A stretch of DNA of 64,000 nucleotides from Piezodorus guildinii (taxonomy: Eukaryota; Arthropoda; Insecta; Hemiptera; Pentatomidae), in contig CM041294.1 of NCBI GenBank assembly GCA_023052935.1, positions 151,486,899 to 151,550,898 on the forward strand, written 5' to 3'. The notes beneath the pieces were generated by a model. It was not told the origin of the DNA and did no database searches. It was given only the letters and a program-made list of their open reading frames with translations. This document shows, one piece after another, positions 22,306-32,581 of the stretch. How positions within the stretch are numbered: position 1 is the stretch's first letter; the number at the start of each line of letters is the position of its first letter. A program made the translations under genes and the position numbers.

Positions 22306-22594
22306 GAAGAACTTCGTTTGCAAACGTACAAAATATGAGAGCAGACTCGGTTCTAAGCCCATCTACCCTTTAGACACTAGGCGGTAATAAAAACAATTGA
22401 AGTACGATCGTCTTCTTTTTCTTTCTCTTCCATTCAAAACTTTTATTTATATTTAAAATAACTATTTTTAAAACAGATAAAAAATAAATATTAATACAAA
22501 ATGATCTATCGATAAATATCATAAAATTATACAGTTTTCTTTTCTTTCCATGAAACCTCATCAGGCCAAAACATATGGCGTAAACATATTAAAA
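22300..22594 (+). repeat. Direct repeat copy 1 (~295 bp)
   Basis: Nearly identical to 24225-24528 in the same orientation (GAACTTCGTTTGCAAACGTAC, TTTAGACACTAGGCGGTAAT, ATCAGGCCAAAACATATGGC). The frame 22370-22561 on the minus strand is not a gene. Confidence 0.85.
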
Positions 22595-23025
22595 CAACTC
22601 AAAACTGTGAGTATTACTACAGCAATACTTAAATTTTTAGACGTTTTCTCCTTCGTGGGATGCTGAGCCAGAATGAGCGTTGAGAAGAAACTCCAAAGCA
22701 ATGTATCTGATTGTGTAAAGCTGCCGATTGAGCAATCTATCCAAGACTCCTTGAACCGCAGAGAGGGCTATTATCCTGTTTTGATCCATCGCGACCTCCT
22801 CAACTGCATCTCGGTTCCAATCCACGCGCCCGGAAAATCCCACGGCAGCTGCATTTCCTCCTTCGCTTGCGGCCTTCCTCGATCCAAGACGTGAAACTGA
22901 TGGAAATTACTTCTTTCGAAGGGTTAAAGGGTGTTAAACAGAACTTGATGGATTGGCGTTTAATTTACGATCAGTGATGATTACCGGCATTTTTTATTAT
23001 CTCAGATTCAAAACGATATTTCATA
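22595..23025. other. Moderately GC-rich unassigned segment
   Basis: 22640-22900 is less AT-rich than its surroundings and has opposite overlapping frames (22637-22843 minus, 22673-22894 plus). Neither shows a recognised domain. An old host exon or retrocopy is possible but unsupported. Confidence 0.3.
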
Positions 23026-23029
23026 AGGT

Positions 23030-23215
23030 AATTTTAATGTTAATTTGCTACAAGATAAAATACATGAAAACAAAAAACATGAAGAGAATTTTCCCATCAG
23101 CAGCACTCCAGGAGGTAATCTAAACCTGAAGCTTATGAGGTCGCCTTCTTTTCATAACTTGGCGGATTATTAGAAAGAGGAAGCAAGGATTGAAAATAAT
23201 GGGTTAGAGATTTCC
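23030..23215 (-). mobile_element. LINE-A 3' end, diverged
   Basis: GAGAATTTTCCCATCAGCAGCACTCC and a damaged C-terminal coding block (CATAACTTGGCGGATTATTAG). Old copy. Confidence 0.65.
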
Positions 23216-23464
23216 ATTTCAATGGCAAGGACCCCCAAAAGCCTAAATATTAGATACATAATTACATTTTTAATAGGCTAAATCTTATTAGAAATAGAAA
23301 ATAATTTTTATTCTGGGACTGGGTGGGTCCCCTAAGAATAATAGCTTTGCACAGTTTAAGTATACAACATGTCTGGCCAACAGACCGAAGGAACATAATT
23401 TCTACTAATTACATTTATGGGTTAATTTATGTGTGTATATTACTCTCGCATATACACACATATA

Positions 23465-23465
<1 letters not shown>

Positions 23466-23537
<72 letters not shown>
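23466..23537. repeat. Poly(A) followed by (TA)n
   Basis: About 18 As, then about 27 TA units. Confidence 0.93.
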
Positions 23538-23542
<5 letters not shown>

Positions 23543-23592
23543 ATAACATCAGGTAAAAACAATTCCTAGAAAATATTGTGTTGAGCAAACTT

Positions 23593-24153
23593 TTTTTTTT
23601 TTTTTTTTTACATCATTTATTGAAATTTACAACTGTACTTCAAGGTACAACAAGTAAATGTGACAAAAGTTAAATGGCGTGAAACAAACTTGAAGAAGAA
23701 CTACCCAATGGCAGCATTCCTGTAACTTTTCTACACTAGAATGTCTCGAGGCCATCTTCTTTTCAGACGCCTCGGAGGATTGTCAGGAATTGAAGAGGAA
23801 GAAAGTATTGAAACAAGAGGATTAGGGTGGGAATGGAGTTTGTCATGAAAGGAATGGTATCTAGATCGGCAACATACGGAACGTTGAGGTCTTTATGGAT
23901 AAGTTTGTTCGTGACAAAATAAGGAGCATTGAGGATTTTACGAAGGATTTTGGATTGTAGGGATTGGATACGGGAAGAATTCGATGGTTTAGTAGAGCCC
24001 CAAAGCTCCATTCCGTAAGTCCATATCGGCCTTATGATAGTCATGTAGATGAGTCTTTTGTAGTTAAGTGGAAGATTAGAACGTTTGTCTGGTAAGTGTT
24101 GAAGAAGTCGAAAACGTCGTGCAGTTTCTTGTCGTTTCAGTCTTGTGTGAGGA
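23593..24153 (-). mobile_element. LINE-A, 5'-truncated, with TSD
   Basis: A poly(T) at the left is the element's poly(A) tail. 3' UTR and the C-terminal reverse transcriptase region follow. TSD TGAGCAAACTT (23582-23592) / TGAACAAACTT (24154-24164), one mismatch. It lies between the two direct repeats at 22.3 and 24.2 kb. Confidence 0.88.
23763..24044 (-). pseudogene. LINE-A reverse transcriptase C-terminus
   Basis: Reads MTIIRPIWTYGMELWGSTKP then a SLQSKILRKILNAPYFVTNK-type segment. This is the thumb and post-thumb region of Jockey-like reverse transcriptases, in which IRP.WTYG.ELWG is typical. The last third is frame-shifted relative to other copies (NVPYVADLARTRYQSF is disturbed). No catalytic residues remain. 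Confidence 0.8.
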
Positions 24154-24224
24154 TGAACAAACTTAAATATAAATTAATAGATAACATCGTTTAAATATAT
24201 ACTATGAACAAATAGGTATTACTT

Positions 24225-24528
24225 TCAAGAAGAACTTCGTTTGCAAACGTACTAGGTATGAGAGCAGACTCAGGTCTAAGCCCATCTGCCCTTTAGACAC
24301 TAGGCGGTAATAAAAACAATTGAAGTACGATCGTCTTCTTTTTCTTTCTCTTCTATTCAAAACTTTTAATTATATTTAAAATAACTATTTCTAAAACAGA
24401 TAAAAAATAAATATTAATACAAAATGATCTATTGATAAATATCATAAAATTATACAGTTTTCTTTTTTTTCCATGAAACAGTCATGAAACCTCATCAGGC
24501 CAAAACATATGGCGTAAACATAATGAGG
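24225..24528 (+). repeat. Direct repeat copy 2 (~300 bp)
   Basis: Second copy of 22300-22594, with a 10-base local duplication (CATGAAACAGTCATGAAACC) near 24471. The distance between copies is about 1.93 kb. Confidence 0.85.
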
Positions 24529-24634
24529 TAATCATTACCTTCTGCGATACATAACACATCTTCTGTCCTTTAAGCTAATTATTTTCCAAATATAAGAAAA
24601 TGACCAATTTTAAGGTTGTGACCGTAAACAGAAG

Positions 24635-24775
24635 CAATTAAATCACTTAGAATGTTAAATTTGTATGTGTAGAGCGTGATTTTTACTAGAAGCCAAGGCT
24701 TCAAAATTCAAAATTATCGGCCAGCGAACCCTCAGGACATTATTTGCGGACCACTAGTTGGAAACCACTGGGTTA
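24635..24775 (+). mobile_element. hAT-like element right end
   Basis: Ends GCGGACCACTAGTTGGAAACCACTG, the inverse of the CAGTGGTTCCCAA-type end common in hAT transposons. The preceding 100 bases match 52425-52585 (ATCACTTAGAATGTTAAAT, TAGAGCGTG, AAGCCAAGGCT). No left end is visible. Confidence 0.55.
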
Positions 24776-24841
24776 GAGTTAGAATGGAGTTCGTCATGGA
24801 AGGAGTGATAACTGTTTCGGGGCACATCAGTATGGAAAAAA

Positions 24842-24957
24842 TCTGGTGCGGGCAACACACGACTTTCACTTACCTCGATTTTTAAAATCAATGAAAGAAT
24901 TTTCAAATACAGTTAGAAATAAAAATAAGTGAAAGTCGTATGTTGCTCGCACCAGAT
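24842..24957. mobile_element. Miniature R1-derived foldback (116 bp)
   Basis: TCTGGTGCGGGCAACACACG at the left and its near complement (CGTATGTTGCTCGCACCAGA) at the right, about 30-bp inverted ends enclosing about 55 bases of R1 end sequence. It shows that the CTGGTGC end can act as a terminal inverted repeat. The same unit occurs inverted at 32467-32581. Confidence 0.7.
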
Positions 24958-25893
24958 TTTTTTAATAGTTCTTGAATTGATTTTAAGAGCCGAGGTAATT
25001 GAAAGTCGCCTGTTGCCCGAAACAGTTTTTTGTATTACGAACAGCAGTTAAATTATTTGGATATTTCATATAAAAAACATTTTCGTTGAAAAAAAAAATC
25101 AGTTTAGGGACACCCTGATCACCTAGCTGTATGAAACATACTTTAGGGCCGCTTCTCGTACCTTCCTAATAACCATAAAAAAAATCTGGTGCGGGCAACA
25201 CACGACTTTCACTTACCTCGATTTTTAAAATCAATGAAAGAATTTTTAAATACAGTTAGAGATAAAAATACGTGAAACTATTAAGGAATTAATCAAATTG
25301 AATTTATATAGAAACATGTGTTTTATTAAAAAATCTATTATATTATTATCTAAAATAACCAGTTAAAATATTTTTTCTCCTTTAGTTAGGTATCGAATTT
25401 ATTGAATTTATATATTCACCTGTTTTTCTTCAGCGTTAACAAGATAATCTAGTTATTATTATTGAATCTACAAAATTAAAGGTACTTTAGAAGAAGAAAA
25501 TTTAAAATATCGGCATTTAAGTCCTGTCAGACCATTTTTATCCAAATAAAACCTACATGATATTAAAGCCCATTACATTTTACATCGATAGCGAGTTTAA
25601 TCAAAATCGTCGGAACCGTTTTCGAGAAAATCGAAAAAAGGTGCAAAATGCATGGTATAAAGTGCCTCTTCTGGTTAGCTTATATTGATGAAAAAAGTTT
25701 TGTCACGTCTCGGGCGTATAGTTGTTTTAAATATGAAATTTCAGTTTCATAGGACTTACCGTTTCCGCCCGATGTTACCACACACACACACACACACACA
25801 CAGACCATTTTGCGGGATTTGGTTATTTGGACTCAGGGGACCCTAAAACGTGTATTTCCGTTGAAAACTGGAATTCGAAAATTTCCACGATCG

Positions 25894-25895
<2 letters not shown>

Positions 25896-25925
<30 letters not shown>

Positions 25926-26589
25926 CTTACCCTCTGGTTTTATTTTCGAACAAAATACAAATACAAATATAATATGTATAGCTGTCAGATTTGTCCTTCT
26001 GTTACCCGGAGGTATTCTAAAGAGGATTGCTATATGCGCTGGATGCACTAGTAATCTTTCAAGGGCTTCTTCTAAGCCTTTATTTATCCATTGCAAAATG
26101 GGAGGGACCATTCTTCAGGGTTTTGGCAATAAATTGAGTTCAGACATAGTCCGAACTCCTTCCCTCGGCGACAACGTCAACGAGAGGTAGTGATCCTTGC
26201 CACCTCCCAGGCTTGGGTGGTGGGGTGATATCAGAAAATAATGGATTAGCACAGGCCTTCAGCCCATCAAAAAATTTAATGTGCCTCCGGCTGATATATT
26301 CAGGCACTGTTGGCAATACTAATTCCTGATGAAGGATATGGTTTCTGGCCCTTTGTAAGTTGGTACCTCTGACAATCCGCCGAAGGATGGAGTTCTGGAA
26401 CGTCTGTAATTGTTTGAGAGTGGACTTAAACAGATGCCGCATCAAGGGCGCACCATAGAGCATAGTTGGACGTATTATAGCCTTGTAGATCTGTAGTTTC
26501 AGCCTCAGTGAGAGCTGAGGTGACGTGAGTAGATGATTAAGTCTATAGCTCTTTCTCCTGGCCAGTTTGAGTCGTTCCGGTGCCAGTTT
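25896..26589 (-). mobile_element. LINE-C (second Jockey-like family), 5'-truncated, with TSD
   Basis: A 30-base poly(T) at the left is the element's tail. TSD CACGATCGCA is at 25886-25895 and 26590-26599, inside the R1 GATCGCAATA motif. The insertion is absent from the sister arm at 31.5 kb, so it is younger than the duplication. Confidence 0.9.
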
Positions 26590-26592
26590 CAC
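26140..26592 (-). pseudogene. LINE-C reverse transcriptase C-terminus (150 aa)
   Basis: An open frame with the hallmark sequence LKLQIYKAIIRPTMLYGAPL (residues 31-50) followed by LKQLQTFQNSILRRIVRG and EYISRRHIKFFD. This is the post-thumb domain of Jockey-clade LINEs. It ends GRWQGSLPLVDVV. The start Met and first residues come from the truncation point. The catalytic palm is missing. It is more intact than LINE-A copies, consistent with a recent insertion. Confidence 0.85.
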
Positions 26593-26654
26593 GATCGCAA
26601 TAATTCCCCTTACTATATATAGTAAGTGAAAGTAATTAGGTCTTTGGGAATGAC

Positions 26655-26820
26655 CTATTTATTCTAGACAAAGCGAGGATTGTTGAGAATTTTGCCAAGG
26701 ATTCCTTCATAATTCCATATCAGCCTTATGTTGGTCGTGTAGATAAGTCTTTTGTAGTTAATTGGAATATTACAACGTTTGTCTAGTAGTGTTGAAGTAA
26801 CTAAAAGGGACGAGTTTTCT
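26655..26820 (-). mobile_element. LINE-A internal fragment
   Basis: Reverse complement contains the coding for LLDKRCNIPINYKRLIYTT.IRLIWNYE, equivalent to LLDKRSNLPLNYKRLI of other copies. Both ends are truncated. Confidence 0.65.
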
Positions 26821-26984
26821 TTCCCCAAATCACAATTAATTTTTACTGATTGGTCATCTAGCAATATAGTAATACAAATCATAGTTATATTAATGTATTA
26901 AATAATAGAATGTCAAAAATCTATAAACACACGAAGAGTGGATTAAATTGAGTGATTCCTATGTTTAATAATTTATTTAAATGC

Positions 26985-27332
26985 TCCTTACCCTTACTTC
27001 GTCACAAATAAAATTATCCATAACGACATTAATATCCCATTTGTTGCAGGCCTTTCTCATACCAGTTATACCACTTTCAATTCAAAACTCTATTCCTACA
27101 TAAACTCTCTTGTCCGCAACATATCAACCTCACATATTCCTGATAACCCTCCGATTGAGAAGAAGATGGCCTCGGGACCTACTTACTTAAATAGAAATCG
27201 AAGTTCTACCGCTGGGTAGTTTCTTCACAAGCCTTTTCACGGCCTTTATTATAATTCAACACTTTTACTTTTTGAATTTATGCATATACAGATGTAAAAT
27301 TCAATAAAATATAAATTTAAAAAAAAAATAAT
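26985..27332 (+). mobile_element. LINE-A 3' end with A-rich tail
   Basis: Starts in the ..PYFVTNKIIH.D.N.PF coding region, passes the DNPP..EKKMASGP-like C-terminus, then the UTR (CTACCGCTGGGTAGTTTCTTCACAAG) and a poly(A) at about 27318. Confidence 0.75.
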
Positions 27333-27405
27333 AAGTTATTTGTACTGTTATATATATAACGTTTGAAATTAATTTTAATTCATTAAATCATTAAAATTTA
27401 TGTGG

Positions 27406-27409
<4 letters not shown>

Positions 27410-27443
<34 letters not shown>

Positions 27444-27838
27444 GAGAAATATTACAATTTGTTACATAATGAACAGTAGTAATAGTGATGTAGTAAACAT
27501 TCATACAATATGTACAGAAAATAAAGTCAAATTACATAAAATTGGAAATAAAAAAAATTCAAATATATATAAGAAAATAACAATTAATAAAAACAAAAGA
27601 AACAACAACAAACAAATGAAAACAACCTGTAATAGAGATAAATACGAGTTGGGAAATAAATAAAAATCATACAAGCAAACTTAACTATATACAACATATA
27701 CAATCTGCTAAAGGGACCCTAGACTCGGATGCTCCCTCCACAAGTGGGAGGAGAAGCCGAATCCAAGAGATCCCAGCGCCTCTCACTCAGCGCTTCACCG
27801 GTGTAAGCCAGTGGAGGCCGAGCTAGGGCGGAATAGCC
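27410..27838 (-). mobile_element. LINE-B 3' UTR, with 11-bp TSD
   Basis: A poly(T) run of about 30 at the left. The UTR matches 47100-47520 and the conserved CAGCGCCTCTCACTCAGCGC block. TSD TATGTGGTACT at 27399-27409 and 27839-27849. The plus-strand frame at 27442-27663 is an artefact of the A-rich UTR. Confidence 0.9.
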
Positions 27839-27849
27839 TATGTGGTACT

Positions 27850-28515
27850 AGCAGTACATTTTTTAAATATGGAAAATATATCACTTGTTACTTTTGTACT
27901 TAACCCGAAAGAAAATTATAAAAATAAACCTTACAACAAAATATATATCCTATAGTTAAAAGGATAATTCTTGACACTTTACGGGGGAATAAAATTGCTT
28001 CATGCATAGTCAATTGTCGTTTACGATTTATATATCTTTTATCCCACGAACACCTTGAATAAGGAAAATGTGAGCTGAAAAAAATAATTCTAAATACCTC
28101 TTAGACGTATAATTTTATGCTAGCGGATAGTAATTGTATCCGTAATATAGGTCAGAATACAGTTACACTGATCGTAATATCTGTCGTAAACTGGTGTCCT
28201 TGTGCGTACAAGGCCATGCCGTGCTACGCCCATTCACAAAACGATCGCAGCGTGCCTTTGAATGATTTTACAATCACAGTCGTAATCGATTTATTCCATT
28301 TATGGCCGGTAATAGTTTCTTATTACAGGGGCCTTGGGAACTAAATGTTATGTTTTTTATAGTAGCTCTATAAACAGTTCAATATTTTCTTAAAAGAAAC
28401 AATTTATTACTTTCACTTTTCTATATTTGAAAAGTTACTTAATCAAGCTTTGTTTCTGTGTTCTATGCCGTATGGATTTTCAATAAGTTAGGCTTAGGTT
28501 TAGGGAGCGGTCGAA
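27850..28515. other. Unassigned sequence
   Basis: The 28117-28344 frame (75 codons) has no recognised domain. No repeats matched. Confidence 0.35.
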
Positions 28516-28521
28516 AAAAAA

Positions 28522-29661
28522 TCTGGTGGGCTCAACACATGACTTTCACTTACCTCCGTTATTAAAATAAATTTAAATACTTTTAACTGAACATAGAGTA
28601 AAAACAGGTTTAAAGAAATGATCCATTGACTGTTTTTTTTTTTGTTTTTTTTTTAAAGAATAAAATGAATTTAATGTTAATCTAACCATACATTATATTA
28701 TTGATAATATATTTTTTTAAATAATTAATTTATATTTTTAAATGATTAAATTCTGAGATCATATAGAATGCTTATTGTAATGAATTTGTCGTGTCCTTTA
28801 AGATAAAAATTGTTTTTTTTCACCTGAAGATTGCTTTTTAACCAAAACGTTGGATCAAAAAGTGGTTCACCTTTATTAGAAACCCATAATTTAAGGAATT
28901 TTAAATTAAAAAAAATGTTAAAGAATTACACGAAGTTTCGATAGAAACACGTTTTTCAGATTTCATATTCTAACAATAAAATTTATTACTTGCAATAATC
29001 GCCCTGTTTGTCTTTCTGGATTACGTTTTACAGCTTTGAATAAAACATAACAATTTTTCTAAAATCTTTAGCTTTATGATTTAATATTCATCTACATCAC
29101 AAATCCATATTATTATTCTTGCGGAAAAATATTGTTGTGACGCTCTCCTTCGAACACCCTGAAGAAGGCCTATAGCTTAGGCCGAAACGTCGGCACCAGT
29201 TAATTAAGTTTGTACTTATTTGTGCGTTCTTTTGACTGCGCCCTGAACTAACTTCTCCCCCAAAAAAATTTAGATGTTTGCTATTTTCTCCTTTAGTCGG
29301 TTATCAAATTCGTTCAACTTCTTTATTTACCCATTTTTGTCAAAAATAACAAGATGAAATGGGTACTTTTTTCGAACCTACAAAGTTAAAGATACTTTAC
29401 AGATAGCCATACTGGTATTTAAGCCCAGTCCGACTATTTCAATCATAATGAAACCTACATATCATTTAAGAGGTTATTTTGGTTCGCCGATTTCGTTGAA
29501 AAAGTTGCTGTAACTATTAATTAGAAATTTCAGCTCTTTTTCTTTAAATCTTGAATTTATTTTTTTACCAAGACTTACAACACACATACTATTTGGCGAG
29601 ACTTGGTCATTTGGACTCAGGAGACCATAAAACGCTTGTTTCCGTTGAAAACTAGAATCTC

Positions 29662-29662
<1 letters not shown>
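28522..29662 (+). repeat. R1 copy, diverged and interrupted
   Basis: Pieces at 28522-28625, about 28900-29105 and about 29275-29662 follow R1 order. A hammerhead-like element (29150-29270) lies inside. The right end is replaced by a poly(T) run at 29663. Confidence 0.7.
29150..29270 (+). ncRNA. Hammerhead-like motif of a Penelope-type element
   Basis: CCTGAAGA AGGCC tatagctta GGCC GAAACGTCGGC: the CUGANGA box, a 4-5-bp stem II and the GAAA(C) box are all present. After it come CACCAGTTAATTAAGTTT and TTCTTTTGACTG...CCTGAACTAACTTCTCCC, shared with 49720-49790 (inverted) and 50690-50765. Hammerhead motifs are established components of Penelope-like retroelements. A clear stem I and cleavage triplet are not seen, so activity is doubtful. 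Confidence 0.55.
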
Positions 29663-29689
<27 letters not shown>

Positions 29690-29694
<5 letters not shown>

Positions 29695-30062
29695 CCCTTA
29701 TTAGAGTAATTCATTCTATATATTCAATTAGAAGTAGTATATATACAATATATATAGTTTATAGTCAATGTTAGATGTTGCATTTTAAGGAGTTTATGTA
29801 TTGACTGATATTAATGTATTAGTTTTACTTTTGATGTGGGTTATCATTCAGCTTCAGCGCTAGGACAGGCTATGTTTCTGTTTTTCTTAATGATGTAACT
29901 TATCTTAACCTAACTTACTCCTACTGTTGGTTGCCAGCACATTGTTGCTGCTGCTGGTGTCAATGTGTTAAATAAGAATCCCGCTAAACCTCTGAATCTA
30001 TATAACTAAGTCTACCTATATGTTCCGTTTATCGAAGTGGTGAATCTAATCCCAAAACAGAA
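29690..30062. other. Unassigned AT-rich sequence
   Basis: Follows a 28-base poly(T). A GTTGCTGCTGCTGGTG short run at 29943. No gene evident. Confidence 0.4.
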
Positions 30063-30067
30063 CGCCG

Positions 30068-30106
30068 CACAGTGGGCAATATGACCGATTTAGGTGGACG
30101 AAATTC
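30068..30106 (+). repeat. Left terminal inverted repeat of the Transib-like element
   Basis: CACAGTG, 23-base spacer, then ACGAAATTC (6 of 9 positions match the RSS nonamer). Confidence 0.75.
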
Positions 30107-30647
30107 TGAAACTTGTCTATATTTAACCTTTGGGGTCCCAGATTACGGAAAAATATTACAAAAAAATTATAAGAAACAATTATAAAAACTAATTAATTTT
30201 TTGACACGATTAGCGAGCGCACCGAGGTCAAACATCAAATGTATTTGCTAAAATCTAAAACTCCCCTATATTTTACGTTTGAAGTCCCAGAATACGGGAA
30301 AAAAAATACAAAAAATCTAATTATGACTCGGAGTTGATAAAATAGACTTATTTTATATGGTTTAGGAAATTCTTTAAATTATAGATTGTGCTGTGTCTGA
30401 AAAAAATGATGTATCACCCAAAACGCAAAACATTACTAAATAAAAGCAAAAAGACTTTGCTCTAAATACAGCTTGAACACTATAAATGGCCATCGAATAA
30501 AGATAATCCCACTGCCGGTTATTAGGCACTTGTGTGAACAGCAATGATTTATTTGTAAACACGGTATCGTAGTAAATATTAGTATTAATGGTCTTGCCAA
30601 CAAATAATAAAAAGGCGAAGCACTGGAAAATTTCAAACTTTTGACTT

Positions 30648-30686
30648 GACTTTTGTCCACCTAAATTGGTGATTTAGCCCACTGTG
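30648..30686 (-). repeat. Right terminal inverted repeat of the Transib-like element
   Basis: Read inward from 30686: CACAGTG, 23-base spacer, then ACAAAAGTC (7 of 9 match the RSS nonamer). Confidence 0.75.
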
Positions 30687-30691
30687 CGTCG

Positions 30692-31400
30692 TACAAAACT
30701 ATAATTTCATTTTTGAGAGAAATATAAATTCGGGATATCGATGCAATTTTTTTTTTCTCAAGAAAACCGCCTGTTTCAACAAAGGGGGTACCCAAATAAT
30801 TTGAATAACTGATTGGCGAACAGATTTCGCCTCAATTATCTCCTTTTCACTTTATTGACTTAAGAAACAGAAAGAATCTTTAAACGCAATGGACCCAATA
30901 TTATACATGGGTTACAAAGGTACAAGAGACGTGTATATAATACTACTGATAATCAGATATATTGATTTATTAACTTTCTATAATTTATTATCTACCTGAG
31001 GGTATCATGATTTCTAATTTGCGCATTTAATTTATGAGACAGTTATTCGAGATGGCGAAGAAGCAATTTGGGAACGGATGAATTTTAATGATTCGTCGAA
31101 TTGTAGGCAACTCAATGAAATATTATTCGCTGGGATTCTAAAATAACAGAAGCACCCTCGCTAATCGTTCGAGGAACGTGGGAGAAGTTATTCGACGAAC
31201 TATTTGAATTTGCTTAACATTTTGCTAATGAATGGCAGACCCTGGAATGGACTTTCCTAGTGATGTCACCTGCGAGGCGCCCACACTCGGCTCTGACCCT
31301 GAGTTTCGCGCCACATTCTTCCCATAGTATAAGAAGTATGTCCTCGCATATTATATTTACGTATAATATTACATTAACTATATTATATAACATAATATTT
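30692..31400. other. Unassigned sequence
   Basis: No repeat or gene recognised. 31200-31320 is somewhat GC-richer, with a frame on the minus strand (31214-31423) lacking known domains. Confidence 0.35.
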
Positions 31401-31401
31401 A

Positions 31402-31474
31402 ATATATAAAAATCTCGTGTCACGTTGTTTATGGTCGTACTCCTTCAAAGCGGCTCAACCAAATATTATGATTA
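31402..31474 (+). mobile_element. Helitron-like 5' end fragment
   Basis: ATATAAAAATCTCGTGTCACG then GTCGTACTCCTTCAAAGCGGC. A similar start occurs at 33700-33765 with CTCCGAAACGGCTCGATCGATTT. Such openings are, to my knowledge, seen in insect Helitron-type repeats. It is cut off at 31474 by R1, so R1 arrived later. Confidence 0.45.
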
Positions 31475-31476
31475 TT

Positions 31477-31600
31477 ACTTTCACTTACTATATATAGTAA
31501 GGGGAAGTATTGCGATCGTGAAAATTTTCGAATTCCAGTTTTCAACGGAAATACACGTTTTAGGGTCCCCTGAGTCCAAATAACCAAGTCCCGCAAAATG

Positions 31601-31643
<43 letters not shown>

Positions 31644-32581
31644 GTGGTAACATCGGGCGGAAACGGTAAGTCCTATGAAACTGAAATTTCATATTTAAAA
31701 CAACTATACGCCCGAGACGTGACAAAACTTTTTTCATCAATATGAGCTAACCAGAAGAGGCACTTTATACCATGCATTTTGCACCTTTTTTCGATTTTCT
31801 CGAAAACGGTTCCGACGATTTTGATTAAACTCGCTATCGATGTAAAATTTAATGGGCTTTAATATCATGTAGGTTTTATTTGGATAAAAATGGTCTGACA
31901 GGACTTAAATGCCGATATTTTAAATTTTCTTCTTCTAAAGTACCTTTAATTTTGTAGATTCAATAATAATAACTAGATTATCTTGTTAACGCTGATGAAA
32001 AACAGGTAAATATATAAATTCGATACCGAACTAAAGGAGAAAACAGAAAAAATATTTTAACTGATTATTTTAGATAATAATATAATAGATTTTTTAATAA
32101 AACACATGTTTCTATATAAATTCAATTTGATTAATTCCTTAATAGTTTCACGTATTTTTATCTCTAACTGTATTTAAAAATTCTTTCATTGATTTTAAAA
32201 ATCGAGGTAAGTGAAAGTCGTGTGTTGCCCGCACCAGATTTTTTTTATGGTTATTAGGAAGGTACGAGAAGCGGCCCTAAAGTATGTTTCATACAGCTAG
32301 GTGATCAGGGTGTCCCTAAACTGATTTTTTTTTTCAACGAAAATGTTTTTTATATGAAATATCCAAATAATTTAACTGCTGTTCGTAATACAAAAAACTG
32401 TTTCGGGCAACAGGCGACTTTCAATTACCTCGGCTCTTAAAATCAATTCAAGAACTATTAAAAAAATCTGGTGCGAGCAACATACGACTTTCACTTATTT
32501 TTATTTCTAACTGTATTTGAAAATTCTTTCATTGATTTTAAAAATCGAGGTAAGTGAAAGTCGTGTGTTGCCCGCACCAGA
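31477..32581 (-). repeat. Arm 2 of the ~1.1-kb R1-based inverted pair
   Basis: Reverse complement of 24842-26633 without the LINE-C insertion. It begins with the palindromic R1 end ACTTTCACTTACTATATATAG and contains a (GT)n of 31602-31640, longer than in arm 1. Confidence 0.88.
31602..31640. repeat. (GT)n microsatellite within R1
   Basis: About 19 GT units. The homologous place in arm 1 (25785-25802) has about eight CA units. Confidence 0.92.

Larger units (their letters stand above)
24842..26633 (+). repeat. Arm 1 of a ~1.1-kb R1-based inverted pair
   Basis: After removing the LINE at 25896-26589 plus one TSD, this segment is about 1.1 kb. It is nearly identical, inverted, to 31477-32581. 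Both share the miniature foldback, a private 140-base segment (TTTAGGGACACCCTGATCAC; 25042-25180) and the same internal R1 deletion (joined at CAGTTAAAATATTTTTT, 25350-25370). Confidence 0.88.
30068..30686. mobile_element. Transib-like non-autonomous transposon with 23-RSS-like ends
   Basis: The 619-bp element has ~39-bp terminal inverted repeats with six mismatches, each starting CACAGTG GGC. The flanks are five-base, GC-rich CGCCG (30063-30067) and CGTCG (30687-30691), a one-transition TSD. Each end fits a heptamer CACAGTG, a 23-base spacer, then ACGAAATTC (left) or ACAAAAGTC (right), compared with the V(D)J nonamer ACAAAAACC. Transib elements are known for 5-bp GC-rich TSDs and RSS-like ends. 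The interior has no transposase; minus-strand frames 30374-30660 are unremarkable. It also holds a diverged direct repeat (30121-30170 and 30273-30320, both around GTCCCAGA.TACGG). Superfamily is inferred from ends and TSD only. Confidence 0.7.

Noticed and set aside
22300..24528. LTR retrotransposon between the 295-bp direct repeats
   Set aside because: No primer-binding site, polypurine tract, gag/pol or TG...CA ends seen; the interior is LINE-A and filler.
25810..26190. 126-residue plus-strand ORF with a poly-Phe run
   Set aside because: It crosses the R1/LINE-C junction through the poly(T) tail; no ancestry as a coding unit.
27442..27663. Asn/Lys-rich 73-codon gene
   Set aside because: It is antisense to the LINE-B 3' UTR, as shown by the shared sequence at 47100-47400 and by the TSD.
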